The notes under the pieces: generated by a model
Seen by the model: the letters and a program-made list of their open reading frames with translations, nothing else
The model's database searches: none
Told to the model about the DNA's origin: nothing
Made by a program: the position numbers and the translations under genes
Source: Virgibacillus sp. MSP4-1
GTDB lineage: Bacteria; Bacillota; Bacilli; Bacillales; Alkalibacillaceae
Length of the DNA stretch: 64,000 bases
Assembly (NCBI RefSeq): GCF_010092505.1
Contig: NZ_CP048021.1
Location: 2,170,001 to 2,234,000, forward strand
Reading direction: 5' to 3'
Part shown: one piece after another, positions 17,776-27,071 of the stretch
Layout of the letters: each line of letters opens with the position of its first letter
Numbering within the stretch: the first letter of the stretch is position 1

Positions 17776-17806
17776 TAACAAATGTTTTTTATTAAATATT
17801 TTGTTA
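17776..17806. promoter_or_regulatory. Inverted repeat, candidate LsrR operator
   Basis: Arms TAACAAA (17776-17782) and TTTGTTA (17800-17806) are perfect and lie 24 bp apart from centre to centre, in AT-rich DNA. It sits between the lsrR promoter and the lsrR start. Sequence alone cannot tell whether LsrR binds it. Confidence 0.4.
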
Positions 17807-17832
17807 CGAAATATAGATAAAGAGTGATGAAT

Positions 17833-18750
17833 ATGTCATATGAACAGGATCTAATCGTAAAAACTGCATGGAAGTATTATAATGAAGGTTTGACCCAAAA
17901 TGAGATAGCAGAGTCTTTGAATTTATCAAGGATGAAAGTAATTAAGTACCTGGAAAAAGCTAAAACAAATAATATTATCCAATTTAAAATCAACTTAAAT
18001 AAATTAACTAACATAGACCTTCAACATAAAATTAAACAAAAATTCAGTTTAAAAGATGTTTATATTGTTCCTTCTAGTTCCCAATCAACTGCTACCAGTC
18101 TTACAATTGCAGCAGCACAATACATTGAAGACCGAATCACAAGTGATACGATGATTAATATTGGTTATGGAGAAGCTGTTTCAAAAACATTGGGACACTT
18201 AAATATTTCAACTAAATACAAAGTTACGTTTGTTTCCCTTTCTGGTGGCGTCAAATTTTATATGCCAACCGCAATTGATACAGCATCCGATTACTACACA
18301 AATCCGAACTATAATCATTACATAATGCCCTCTCCATTACTAGTTTCATCAGATAACCTTGCCGAACAGATGCAGAATGAGAAACCCATCAGGAAAATAT
18401 CAGAAATGATTCCACACTCTCATATTACTGTTATTGGTATTGGAGCTTTGAATGATCGTGCCACTCTTGTTAAAGAAGGGTATTTAGATAAAAATGATAT
18501 GGAGATTATAAAATCAAAGGGTGCTGTAGGCGATCTATTAAGTCAATTCTATGATATTAATGGTAATGTTTTAGATCTAGATTTACATAAAAAGTTAATT
18601 AGTACCGAAATCGAATTATTAAAATCATTAAATCATGTCGTTGGAGTAGCAGGAGGCATAGAAAAAAAGGAGGCCATTGCTGGTGCACTAAAGGGAGGTT
18701 ACATTGATGTGTTAATTACAGATGAATCAGTTGCTCAAAGTCTGGTCTAG
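17833..18750 (+). CDS. lsrR: LsrR-type SorC/DeoR-family transcriptional repressor
   Basis: A 305-residue regulator. GTG 17824 and ATG 17827 are possible, but only ATG 17833 is well spaced from AGAGTG. An N-terminal helix-turn-helix (AWKYYNEGLTQNEIAESLNL) is followed by a phosphosugar-binding SorC domain with INIGYGEAVSKTL, SLSGGV, GIGALND and KGAVGDLL. These match E. coli LsrR segments that I recall. LsrR binds phospho-DPD and releases lsr promoters. It is divergent from lsrA and precedes lsrK by 35 bp. Confidence 0.92.
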   Translation: MSYEQDLIVKTAWKYYNEGLTQNEIAESLNLSRMKVIKYLEKAKTNNIIQFKINLNKLTNIDLQHKIKQKFSLKDVYIVPSSSQSTATSLTIAAAQYIEDRITSDTMINIGYGEAVSKTLGHLNISTKYKVTFVSLSGGVKFYMPTAIDTASDYYTNPNYNHYIMPSPLLVSSDNLAEQMQNEKPIRKISEMIPHSHITVIGIGALNDRATLVKEGYLDKNDMEIIKSKGAVGDLLSQFYDINGNVLDLDLHKKLISTEIELLKSLNHVVGVAGGIEKKEAIAGALKGGYIDVLITDESVAQSLV

Positions 18751-18785
18751 TTATAATTTTAAACTGATTAGAAAGGGAGTTAAAG

Positions 18786-20351
18786 ATGAAGAAACATGTA
18801 TTGGCAGTTGATGCTGGAACAGGTAGTGTTCGAGTGATTTTGTTTGACTCACTTGGTAATGAACGTTGTGTTTCACAATCGGAGTGGACTCATAAAGAAG
18901 ACCCGAGGTATCCAGGCTCAATGGATTTTGACGTAAATACGAACATATCAACAATTATTAAATTAATAAGAGAAACCATTAGTAAAAGTAACATTAATCC
19001 AAATGACATTGTATCTCTTTCAACAACCAGCATGCGGGAAGGTATTGTCTTATACGATGAGAATGGAAAAGAGCTATGGGCCTGTGCCAATGTTGACTCA
19101 AGATCTGAGAACGAGGTAGCTAATCTACACAAAATAAGTTCCTCTTTAGAAGAGGATATATACAAAACTTCCGGTCAAACCTTTTCCCTTGGAGCAATTC
19201 CGCGAATTCTTTGGGTAAAAAACAATCTGCCCGAAACTTATGAAAAGACTAAATATGTGACTATGCTTAATGATTGGATTATTTATCGCTTAACCGAAAT
19301 CCTTTCCGTTGAACCATCAAATGGTTGCACAACAGGTCTCTTTGATATTAAAAATAGAGATTGGGACCCAAAAATTGCCAAAATGACAAATCTTAAAAGC
19401 GACATTTATCCAGTAGTTTACGAGAGTGGAACGGTTATTAGTAAAGTGACTAAAAAAATGGCAACGCTTACAGGATTAAGTGAAAATACTTTGATAGTCT
19501 CGGGGGGTGGTGATGCCCAATTAGGTTGTATCGGTATGGGCGTAATTAATGATGGTGATGCAGCAATATTAGGTGGGAGCTTTTGGCAATATGAATTTAC
19601 AACAAATAACGTCAAAATAGACGATGATTGTAGAGTAAGAATTAACTGTCATGCAATTCCAGATTCTTGGCAGTATGAAGCTATTGCATTTTTTCCTGGT
19701 CTTGTAATGAGATGGTTTAGGGACACTTTTTGTGAGTTTGAGAAATATATTGAGAATGAGACCGGTGAAAGTTTATATGCTCAGATGGAAAAACGTGCTG
19801 AAAAGATTCCAGCTGGAAGTAATGGTATGTTAAGCACATTTTCAGATAAAATGAATTACATTTCCTGGCGACATGCATCCCCAAGTTTTATTAACTTTAA
19901 ACTCGATTCCAAAAAATTTAATAAAGCAACTTTTTATAGAGCAATAATGGAAAATGCCGCATTTGTAACAAAAGGAAACATTGAGTTAGTTAAGGAAATC
20001 ACTGGTAGTTCTCCGGAAACGATTGTTTTTGCTGGCGGAGCATCCAAAAGTGCCTTGTGGTGTCAAATTATTGCCGACGTTATAAACAAACCGATAAAGG
20101 TACCTGTTGTGAAAGAATCTACTGCATTGGGAGCTGCTATCTGTGCAGGCGTAGGCGCAAAAATTTATGATAGTTTTGATGATGCGATTACAAGGGTTGT
20201 TAGATTTGAAACTACCTACTATCCAAATAAGGACAATAATAGGGTTTATGAAGAACTATATAGGAAATGGGGAGATATATACAAAGGACAATTAGAATTA
20301 GCCGATAGGGGACTAACCGATCATATGTGGATTGCACCAGGGTTAAAATAA
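18786..20351 (+). CDS. lsrK: LsrK-type autoinducer-2 kinase
   Basis: A 521-residue FGGY-family carbohydrate kinase. Many segments match E. coli LsrK as I recall it: DAGTGSVRVILFD, TSMREGIVLY, WACANVDSR, LNDWIIYRL, GGGDAQLGCIGMGV, PSFINFKLD, VVKESTALGAAICAGVGA and the C-terminal GLTDHMWIAPGL. This is far closer than to xylulose or glycerol kinases. It phosphorylates DPD inside the cell, trapping it and making the LsrR ligand. Ribosome site AAAGGGAG. Confidence 0.94.
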   Translation: MKKHVLAVDAGTGSVRVILFDSLGNERCVSQSEWTHKEDPRYPGSMDFDVNTNISTIIKLIRETISKSNINPNDIVSLSTTSMREGIVLYDENGKELWACANVDSRSENEVANLHKISSSLEEDIYKTSGQTFSLGAIPRILWVKNNLPETYEKTKYVTMLNDWIIYRLTEILSVEPSNGCTTGLFDIKNRDWDPKIAKMTNLKSDIYPVVYESGTVISKVTKKMATLTGLSENTLIVSGGGDAQLGCIGMGVINDGDAAILGGSFWQYEFTTNNVKIDDDCRVRINCHAIPDSWQYEAIAFFPGLVMRWFRDTFCEFEKYIENETGESLYAQMEKRAEKIPAGSNGMLSTFSDKMNYISWRHASPSFINFKLDSKKFNKATFYRAIMENAAFVTKGNIELVKEITGSSPETIVFAGGASKSALWCQIIADVINKPIKVPVVKESTALGAAICAGVGAKIYDSFDDAITRVVRFETTYYPNKDNNRVYEELYRKWGDIYKGQLELADRGLTDHMWIAPGLK

Positions 20352-20369
20352 ACTTTTAGGAGTGTTGAA

Positions 20370-20726
20370 ATGAGTATAATTAATGAAAACAATAAAGAAT
20401 ATAGATTTGGTGATAGTGGTCCAAAATATTTATTGAAGGGACCAAGAATGAACTTTGGCGTGGTAGTGCTAAAGCCCGGACAGGATTTTAATGCACACTA
20501 TCATAATATCATGGAAGAGAACTTTTACATCCTAGAAGGAGAATTAGAGATACATATAGATGGAGAAATTTTCAATTGTAAACAAGGGGATTTCATTCAT
20601 GTAGAGCCAAAAAAAGTTCATTATTTAATCAACAAAGGAAATAAGAACTTTAAAGCAGCATTTATGCTCTCCCCTTATCAGGAAAAAGACAAAGTTGAAG
20701 TTAATTATAAACCTTACAGCAACTGA
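20370..20726 (+). CDS. Small cupin protein in the lsr locus
   Basis: A 118-residue single-domain cupin with both metal motifs: HYHNIMEENFYILEGE (cupin 1) and GDFIHVEPKKVHYLIN (cupin 2). It follows lsrK by 18 bp with AGGAGTG upstream, so it is co-transcribed. I see no lsrG-like phospho-DPD isomerase in the locus; this cupin holds a comparable place and could supply that activity. That is inference. It could equally be a ligand-binding or stabilising protein. Confidence 0.85.
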   Translation: MSIINENNKEYRFGDSGPKYLLKGPRMNFGVVVLKPGQDFNAHYHNIMEENFYILEGELEIHIDGEIFNCKQGDFIHVEPKKVHYLINKGNKNFKAAFMLSPYQEKDKVEVNYKPYSN

Positions 20727-20787
20727 TCTTTATTTAGACTAAAATAGTATTTCTGATCACATTATTTAATGTTTAATACAAATACTA

Positions 20788-20826
20788 CCCACATCTTTAT
20801 AACAGATGTGGGTGTTCTCTCTCTAT
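20788..20826 (+). terminator. Intrinsic terminator after the lsrRK-cupin operon
   Basis: CCCACATC and GATGTGGG form a perfect 8-bp stem around a 9-base loop, followed by TGTTCTCTCTCT. It lies 61 bp past the cupin stop. Confidence 0.65.
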
Positions 20827-20857
20827 CCAATAAAATAACCTATAAGGGGTGTCATAC

Positions 20858-22024
20858 TTGAACAGTTTTAAATTTCAAAATCCAACTAAGCTATTATTTG
20901 GCAAAGGACAATTAAATACTTTACCAAAGGAAGTAGCCCGATATGGAAATAGAATATTGCTTGTTTATGGAAGTGAAAGCATACTACGCAATGGCATTTA
21001 TGATAACGTCACAAGTATATTAAACAAAATTGGTGCAGAAGTCCATGAGCTCCCCGGGGTAAAAGGCAATCCACGTGTAACAACCGTGCAGGAAGGTATT
21101 GATATATGTAAAGAGGAAAATATTGAATTCATCCTAGCCATAGGTGGGGGAAGCGTAATTGACTGTTCAAAAGCGATTGCAGTCGGAGCAAAGTCTGATT
21201 CAAATATTTGGGATATTATTACTAAAAAGGCAAAACTCGAAGGCGCACTTCCATTAGGAACGATATTAACAATGGCCGCTACTGGTTCTGAAATGAATAA
21301 AGCATCTGTTATTACCAATTGGGATTTGAATGAAAAAATAACCTGGGGATCATCTATTGTATATCCGAAGTTTTCAATTCTTGATCCTGAACACACTTAT
21401 TCTGTTCCGCAGAAACAAACAGTCTATGGTTTAGTGGATATAATGGCACATGTAATGGAGCAATACTTCCACAATACAACAAACACGCCTGTTCAGGATA
21501 GTATTTGCGAATCACTTTTAAAAATTGTCATCGAAACTGCCCCCAAAGTTTTAGAAGACCCGGAAAACTATGAGTTTCGTGAAACAATAATGTTATGTGG
21601 AACAATGGCAATGAACGACATGATAAGCATGGGAACCCGCAGTGACTGGGCACTTCACCATATTGAACATGCAGTTTCAGCAGTTCACGATATTCCCCAT
21701 GCTGCAGGAATTGCAATACTGTTTCCACATTGGATGCAATATGTTGTTGAAAAGGATATTCCACGCTTCAGGCAATTTGCTGTAAATGTATTTAATGCTG
21801 AAGGAAGTGGAAAAAGTGATCTATTAATTGCATTGGAAGGAATTGAAAGGCTCCAATACCTTTGGAAGAGTATTGGAGCACCATCAACCCTTAAAGAATT
21901 TAATATTAATGAGGATAAATTTGACATAATAGCAGATAAGGCCGTTTCCATGTTCCCTGTAAACAGTAATTTTGTCAAACTAGATAAAGAGGATGTTCTT
22001 AATATTTTACATATGAGCTTATAA
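20858..22024 (+). CDS. Iron-dependent alcohol dehydrogenase (BdhA/YqhD type)
   Basis: A 388-residue Fe-ADH. I take TTG 20858, eight bases after AAGGGG, because the family begins NSFKFQNPTKLLFGKG; the GTG at 20849 overlaps the ribosome site. The nucleotide loop is AIGGGSVIDCSKAIA. The metal ligands lie in LVDIMAHVMEQ and in HHIEHAVSAVHDIPHAAG. Such enzymes reduce aldehydes, including reactive sugar aldehydes, with NAD(P)H. It comes after a terminator but next to the lsr genes, so a part in disposing of DPD-derived aldehydes is possible. Confidence 0.9.
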   Translation: MNSFKFQNPTKLLFGKGQLNTLPKEVARYGNRILLVYGSESILRNGIYDNVTSILNKIGAEVHELPGVKGNPRVTTVQEGIDICKEENIEFILAIGGGSVIDCSKAIAVGAKSDSNIWDIITKKAKLEGALPLGTILTMAATGSEMNKASVITNWDLNEKITWGSSIVYPKFSILDPEHTYSVPQKQTVYGLVDIMAHVMEQYFHNTTNTPVQDSICESLLKIVIETAPKVLEDPENYEFRETIMLCGTMAMNDMISMGTRSDWALHHIEHAVSAVHDIPHAAGIAILFPHWMQYVVEKDIPRFRQFAVNVFNAEGSGKSDLLIALEGIERLQYLWKSIGAPSTLKEFNINEDKFDIIADKAVSMFPVNSNFVKLDKEDVLNILHMSL

Positions 22025-22127
22025 TAGACTACTACCACTAAGACTAGTGAATTTAATTTGAGATGAGTGATGAAGGTGGAGTAAATGTACACACAGTAAA
22101 TACTAACATTGTAAGATGCCGTAACCA

Positions 22128-22177
22128 TATTTCTATATCACATTGATTTACTGGTTCTGTACTATAAGGATAACAGT
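22128..22177 (+). repeat. 50-bp direct repeat, left copy
   Basis: The core CTGGTTCTGTACTATAAGG with flanks matches 27453-27502 at 47 of 50 positions in the same orientation. The two copies bracket the sulfate activation module. Confidence 0.75.
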
Positions 22178-22254
22178 ACATAAAGGTGGATTATTTTCTG
22201 CTATAATCTGAATTTATCCCGCCTACTCCCTTTTTATAACATGAGCTTTCTAAA

Positions 22255-22293
22255 TCTATTAAAAAAGGCCTTGCATAACCCTACTGCAAGACC
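22255..22293 (-). terminator. Intrinsic terminator of the sulfate module
   Basis: On the minus strand GGTCTTGCA pairs with TGCAAGGCC (one U-G pair) around a 9-base loop, followed by TTTTTTAATAG. It lies 280 bp past the cysQ stop, with a gene remnant in between. Confidence 0.75.
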
Positions 22294-22416
22294 TCATTCC
22301 AATATCCATTTTCCTCAGTCATGTCCAATCATTTCCTCTAATTCATATTGGCTCCTATGTAAACCGTGCCTCAGCCCAGCCTGCATAATCATTACTCTTC
22401 CCATCGCCAGCAGACC

Positions 22417-22557
22417 TCAGCTCTTCATAAAATTTTCCGAGATAATACTGATAAATTCCTCAAAACTATTCGCTTTGACCAACTGCTGCACAATTGAGGG
22501 ACTGTCGATGATATTATCCAGTAAATCGCACAGGAATTGTAAGTTCTCTGCACTTCT
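22417..22557 (-). pseudogene. C-terminal remnant resembling a PTS EIIA-type domain
   Basis: A 46-codon open stretch without a start reads AENLQFLCDLLDNIID, then SPSIVQQLVKANSFEEFI and ISENF before a stop. The pattern of a helix followed by an A-x-S-x-E-E-F-x-x-I segment resembles the C-terminal end of mannitol/fructose-class EIIA domains. It begins just past the cysQ stop, which suggests a deletion joined the remnant to this place. Identification is weak. Confidence 0.3.
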
Positions 22558-22574
22558 TCACACTAATAACCCGA

Positions 22575-23375
22575 TTACATCCCCTTAACCAAAAACCATC
22601 CATTCTTTAATTCCTCACGATTATAATAAAACCGTTTCTTATCCTCATACCGAACGACGCTTCCACCAGCAGCTTCAACTATGGCTTGTCCTGCTCCAGT
22701 ATCCCATTCCATTGTGGGAGCGTATCGTGGGTAGTAGTCGGCCTTCCCTTCAGCTACCAGGCAGAATTTTAAAGAGCTTCCGGCTGAGACGACGTCAACT
22801 TGGTGCCCTGCCTTCTGAAGTTCATCGATAAAGGCCTGGGTATCGTCAGACATATGCGAGCGGCTGGCAACAACGTTAACTACATCTGTGTCAGCAGCGT
22901 TAGGGAGCTTTTGACATTTTTGTATAAGGTCAGATTCATCCTGGAACTCAATTTCAGAGGCATTTTCTAATTTAAAAGCACCTAATCCTTCTTTTCCAAA
23001 ATAAAATGTGTCCATGGCTGGTGCGTATATAACTCCAAGTACTGGATATTGGTCTTCAATCAGGGCGATATTGACCGTGAATTCACCATTTTTCTTAATG
23101 AATTCTTTGGTTCCATCTAATGGGTCTACAAGCCAGAATCGGTCCCACTCAGATCGTTCTGTATAAGGAATTTCTGCTCCCTCTTCACTGAGAATCGGAA
23201 TGTCTGCAAAAGAAGAAGTTAATCCATCAACAATAGCTGCGTGTGAGCGTTTGTCAGCAATGGTTAATGGAGAGTCATCTTCTTTAAACTCCACATCAAA
23301 GTCTTCCTTATATACCTGCAAAATTTCCGTGCCTGCATTTAGAGATATCTCTAAAAGTTTTGCCAAATTTGCCAT
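22575..23375 (-). CDS. cysQ: 3'(2'),5'-bisphosphate nucleotidase
   Basis: A 266-residue inositol monophosphatase-superfamily enzyme. The Mg sites are visible as LSEEGAEIPY, then DPLDGTKEF (about residues 83-91), and WDTGAGQAIVEAAGG near the end. CysQ hydrolyses PAP, the by-product of sulfuryl transfer from PAPS, to AMP. It is the last gene of the sat-SLC13-cysC-cysQ operon, 138 bp after cysC. Confidence 0.92.
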   Translation of the reverse strand: MANLAKLLEISLNAGTEILQVYKEDFDVEFKEDDSPLTIADKRSHAAIVDGLTSSFADIPILSEEGAEIPYTERSEWDRFWLVDPLDGTKEFIKKNGEFTVNIALIEDQYPVLGVIYAPAMDTFYFGKEGLGAFKLENASEIEFQDESDLIQKCQKLPNAADTDVVNVVASRSHMSDDTQAFIDELQKAGHQVDVVSAGSSLKFCLVAEGKADYYPRYAPTMEWDTGAGQAIVEAAGGSVVRYEDKKRFYYNREELKNGWFLVKGM

Positions 23376-23513
23376 ACGTTCAACTATCCTTTCTCCTTTT
23401 GAATTGCCTGGTTCAGTCTTGGCTAAGGACTAGCTGTTTTTTTGCAAAATCTAATTCTTCGTCACCGCAGTTGAACAAAAATCGCCTTCCCCATAAGAGG
23501 GGGACGGGTACTT

Positions 23514-24116
23514 TTAATGCATATACCCTTTCTCTTTCAGGTACTCGACAATCTTCTGTACGGATTCTTCCAGTGACTGCTGATCCGTTTCAACAGTGAT
23601 TTCCGGGCTTTCCGGCTCTTCATACGGAGCATCAATTCCGGTGAATCCTTTGATTTCTCCTGCTCGTGCTTTTTTATAGAGGCCTTTTGGATCACGGGCT
23701 TCGCAAGCCTCTACGCTGGCCTTCACAAATACTTCGATAAATTCACCGTCATCAAGCAGTTCTCTTACAGCATCTCTGTCCTCACGGTAAGGCGAAATGA
23801 ATGCTGTCAGGGTAAACAAGCCTGCATCAACCATCAGCTTGGCCACTTCACCGATACGGCGGATGTTCTCTTTACGGTCTTCAGGGCTGAAGCCTAGATT
23901 TTTGTTCAATCCATGACGAACGTTATCCCCGTCTAAACGATAAGTATGAACACCCTGTTTATACAATTCCTTTTCCAGTTCAACAGATACCGTGGACTTC
24001 CCGGAGCCGGACAGGCCGGTAAACCATAACACCGCACTCTTATGTCCATTCAGCTTCTGCCGTTCTTCCTTTGTAACCTTTGAATCATGCCAGACAATGT
24101 TTTCTGATTTTGCCAT
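23514..24116 (-). CDS. cysC: Adenylylsulfate (APS) kinase
   Basis: A 200-residue APS kinase. P-loop GLSGSGKST at about residues 34-42; [20 protein letters not shown] and [13 protein letters not shown] are signature segments; [19 protein letters not shown] forms the lid. It phosphorylates APS to PAPS. It begins 12 bp after the transporter gene. No PAPS reductase (cysH) is encoded nearby. Confidence 0.95.
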   Translation of the reverse strand: MAKSENIVWHDSKVTKEERQKLNGHKSAVLWFTGLSGSGKSTVSVELEKELYKQGVHTYRLDGDNVRHGLNKNLGFSPEDRKENIRRIGEVAKLMVDAGLFTLTAFISPYREDRDAVRELLDDGEFIEVFVKASVEACEARDPKGLYKKARAGEIKGFTGIDAPYEEPESPEITVETDQQSLEESVQKIVEYLKEKGYMH

Positions 24117-24128
24117 TGTTAGAACCTC

Positions 24129-25907
24129 CTAAAACCATACAAAATTTACAATACTTACGGTGGTAAGCATCACGATAATACTTAATGGTGCCCCTATCTT
24201 TATATAATCCGTAAAACGGTAGCCGCCCGGTCCATAGACAATTGTGTTCGTCTGATAGCCAATCGGTGTGATGAAACTGGCCGATGCTGCAATGGCAACT
24301 GTGACCGCAAACCCCGTCGGATCTACCTGTAGTTTATCCGCCATTTCCAGTCCAATTCCAACCATTAGCACCGCGGCAGCACTGTTGGTAATCAATTCGG
24401 TAAAAATATTGGTGAGCAAGTATAGAACGAGAATGATGCCAAAAAATCCGAGGGGCTGTCCTATCGCCATTAGCTTGTCCGCAATGAGCTGGGCCAGGCC
24501 TGTTTTTGTCATCGCCACTCCTATGCCAAAAGAGCTGGCAATGATCAGCAGCACATTAAATTGGACGTATCCTTTTGCTTCCTCTGGTGTAATCATCCTT
24601 GTGACTAAGAAGATAAAGACCGCCAGTGCCATGGCCTTAAACATGGATACAATACCAAGGGCCACCAGCGTAATCATCAACAGTAATACGGTAATAGAGA
24701 ACCAGCCTTTTTTCGGATCCTCACGTAAGGATTTCGGTGTATCCAAAGAGGAAACGACATAAAAATCATTCGACTGATGATAATTTTGAATAAAATCAGG
24801 ACCAGCAAGCAGTAACAAGGTATCTCCTGGTTTCAGGACAATTTCCCCGATTTTGCTGTGAATCCTTTCATTGTTACGGTGAACCGCAATCACCCCTGCG
24901 TCATATTTAGAGCGGAAGCGGGATTGCTTAATTGATTTGGACAATAATGATGATTGATGGGATACCACTACTTCCACGAGCTGTGAGGTTCCATCCCGTA
25001 AGTCATCAATTTCAATGTTCGTTCCAGTTTCAATGTACAGGCCTTTTTTCTTCTGCAATTCAGCAAGGGTCGAAATCAGTCCGGCGAAAATAAGACGGTC
25101 TCCTGCCTGAATCACCGTCGTGGAACGCACAGGTGATATATGATCCTCACCGCGAATAATTTCAATTAAGTATAAACCTTCAAGCTCCCTTAATCCGGCC
25201 AGTTGAACACTGCGGTTGATATGAGGGAAATCCTGTCCGACCACAAGCTCCGCAATGTATTCTCTGGATTCCTCTTGTACCTGCTGCTGGATCCCTTTAT
25301 GCTCCGGCAGCAACTTATGTCCTACTGTCATGAGATAGATCATTCCGATGATAGCAATGGGTACACCGACAACAGCTAACTGAAAGAAGGAAAACCCTTC
25401 AAGCTCTCTGTTCAGCAGTTCCCCGTGAACAACAAGATTCGTCGAAGTTCCCATTAGCGTAATCGTCCCGCCTAAAATGGTGACATAGGATAAGGGAATT
25501 AAAAATTTTGAAGGAGCAATCTTGTGTTCATCACACCATTTTTTGATTAATGGAGTAAATGTTACAACGATGGGTGTATTGTTTAAAAAAGCAGAGAAAA
25601 ACGATGATGGAACGAGCAGACGCAGCATCGATCCGGTTTTGGTTCTGCTCCGGTTGAGCCATGATTTCATAAACTGATCGACCAGGCCGCTTTTCTGCAC
25701 CGCACCAGCCACAATAAACAGTAGTGCAATCGTCAGCATGCCTTCATTGGCAAAGCCTGATAAAGCCTCCTGTGTATCCAGTATTCCTGTGATTAAGAAA
25801 ATAACCAGAACAGAAAAAATCACCATGTCAGGACGGGCTACTTCAAAAAGCAGCCCTGCCAACATGGCCACAACCATGACCAGAACAAATATCATTTCAA
25901 AAGTCAT
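24129..25907 (-). CDS. SLC13-family permease with two RCK_C domains, probable sulfate importer
   Basis: A 592-residue divalent-anion/sodium symporter. About five membrane segments (residues 5-190) are followed by two cytosolic TrkA-C (RCK_C) domains (about 205-375; GDRLIFAG and GDTLLLLAG are their typical strands), then about six more segments. The transport motif SAFLNNTPIVV and its second-half equivalent NSAAAVLMVGIG are present. Its position between sat and cysC argues for sulfate as substrate. Start has AAAGGGG upstream. Confidence 0.9.
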   Translation of the reverse strand: MTFEMIFVLVMVVAMLAGLLFEVARPDMVIFSVLVIFLITGILDTQEALSGFANEGMLTIALLFIVAGAVQKSGLVDQFMKSWLNRSRTKTGSMLRLLVPSSFFSAFLNNTPIVVTFTPLIKKWCDEHKIAPSKFLIPLSYVTILGGTITLMGTSTNLVVHGELLNRELEGFSFFQLAVVGVPIAIIGMIYLMTVGHKLLPEHKGIQQQVQEESREYIAELVVGQDFPHINRSVQLAGLRELEGLYLIEIIRGEDHISPVRSTTVIQAGDRLIFAGLISTLAELQKKKGLYIETGTNIEIDDLRDGTSQLVEVVVSHQSSLLSKSIKQSRFRSKYDAGVIAVHRNNERIHSKIGEIVLKPGDTLLLLAGPDFIQNYHQSNDFYVVSSLDTPKSLREDPKKGWFSITVLLLMITLVALGIVSMFKAMALAVFIFLVTRMITPEEAKGYVQFNVLLIIASSFGIGVAMTKTGLAQLIADKLMAIGQPLGFFGIILVLYLLTNIFTELITNSAAAVLMVGIGLEMADKLQVDPTGFAVTVAIAASASFITPIGYQTNTIVYGPGGYRFTDYIKIGAPLSIIVMLTTVSIVNFVWF

Positions 25908-25922
25908 GAATATGTGCCCCTT

Positions 25923-27071
25923 TTATTCTTGCATCCCTTTAATCAATACCTCAGCAACTTCCGGACGGGAGAATTCTTTTGGCGGCTTTTCCCCACTGCG
26001 AAGCAATCCGCGAACCTTCGTACCACTTAGGTGAACATGATTTTCTTTATCATGCGGGCAGGTTTTCGCCGTTGCCATGTTTTCACATTTCGTGCAGTAG
26101 AACGCATGCTCAAATTTGAAAATGGTAATGCCCAGCTCATCTTCAAACTGGCTGATAAACTCCTGAGCTTCATAGGTGCCATAATAATCGCCTACACCAG
26201 CGTGGTCACGGCCGACAATGAAGTGCGTACAGCCATAGTTTTTACGGACGATCGCATGAAGAATGGCTTCTTTAGGTCCGGCATAGCGCATCGCTGCAGG
26301 ATAAATGACCAGGCGTGTACGATCTTCAGGGTAGTAGTTTTTCAAAATCACCTGATAGCTTTCCATCCGTACATCAGCTGGAATATCATCAGACTTGGTC
26401 TCCCCTACCAGCGGGTTAAGCAGCAGACCATCCACCGCTTCAAGGGCACACTTTTGAATATATTCGTGGGCTCTGTGTACAGGGTTACGGGTCTGGAAAC
26501 CTACAACCGTCTTCCAGCCAAGGTCGGCAAACATTTGACGGGTTTCACTTGGATCCATATAGAAGTTGGTGAAATCCCCATGATCCGGGCGATTTAACAA
26601 GGTAATCGGTCCTGCTAAGTATACATCGCCACGCTCGTACAGCTTTTTCACTCCGGCATGTGCTTCGTCAGTGGTGCCGTAAACTTTTTCCGCTTCCAGT
26701 TTTTTATCATAAGTATATTTTTCCTCAAGCTGAAGGGTACCATAAATGACTCCGTCCTCCCCTTTCAGCGCAATTTGCTCTCCAATTTGAAATGTTTCTG
26801 CTTCCTCTGATGTTACGGAAAGAGTAATTGGAATACTCCACACCGTCCCATCCTGAAGACGTGTATTTTGTACTACGCTGTCATAATCGGCTTGTTTCAT
26901 AAAACCTGTAAGTGGGCTGAAACCACCGATACCGATTAATTCAAGGTCAGAGATAGACCAAGGGGATAAGGTAAGGGATGAAAGAGCTTCCGCGTTTTTC
27001 AAGGCTTTTGTTTTTTCTTCTCCCGAAAGCTCTCTATTAATTAATGTTCCGCCGTGTGCTGTAATCGACAT
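25923..27071 (-). CDS. sat: Sulfate adenylyltransferase (ATP sulfurylase)
   Basis: A 382-residue ATP sulfurylase of the monomeric bacterial type. It has [15 protein letters not shown] (HxxH nucleotide loop, about residue 200), [20 protein letters not shown] and a C-terminal cysteine set [16 protein letters not shown] that resembles a metal site. It makes APS from sulfate and ATP and heads the operon. GGAGG lies ten bases upstream of ATG 27071. Confidence 0.95.
   Translation of the reverse strand: MSITAHGGTLINRELSGEEKTKALKNAEALSSLTLSPWSISDLELIGIGGFSPLTGFMKQADYDSVVQNTRLQDGTVWSIPITLSVTSEEAETFQIGEQIALKGEDGVIYGTLQLEEKYTYDKKLEAEKVYGTTDEAHAGVKKLYERGDVYLAGPITLLNRPDHGDFTNFYMDPSETRQMFADLGWKTVVGFQTRNPVHRAHEYIQKCALEAVDGLLLNPLVGETKSDDIPADVRMESYQVILKNYYPEDRTRLVIYPAAMRYAGPKEAILHAIVRKNYGCTHFIVGRDHAGVGDYYGTYEAQEFISQFEDELGITIFKFEHAFYCTKCENMATAKTCPHDKENHVHLSGTKVRGLLRSGEKPPKEFSRPEVAEVLIKGMQE

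Noticed and set aside
22241..22588. 115-codon plus-strand frame downstream of the alcohol dehydrogenase
   Set aside because: Antisense to the cysQ terminator and to the EIIA-like remnant; no ribosome site.
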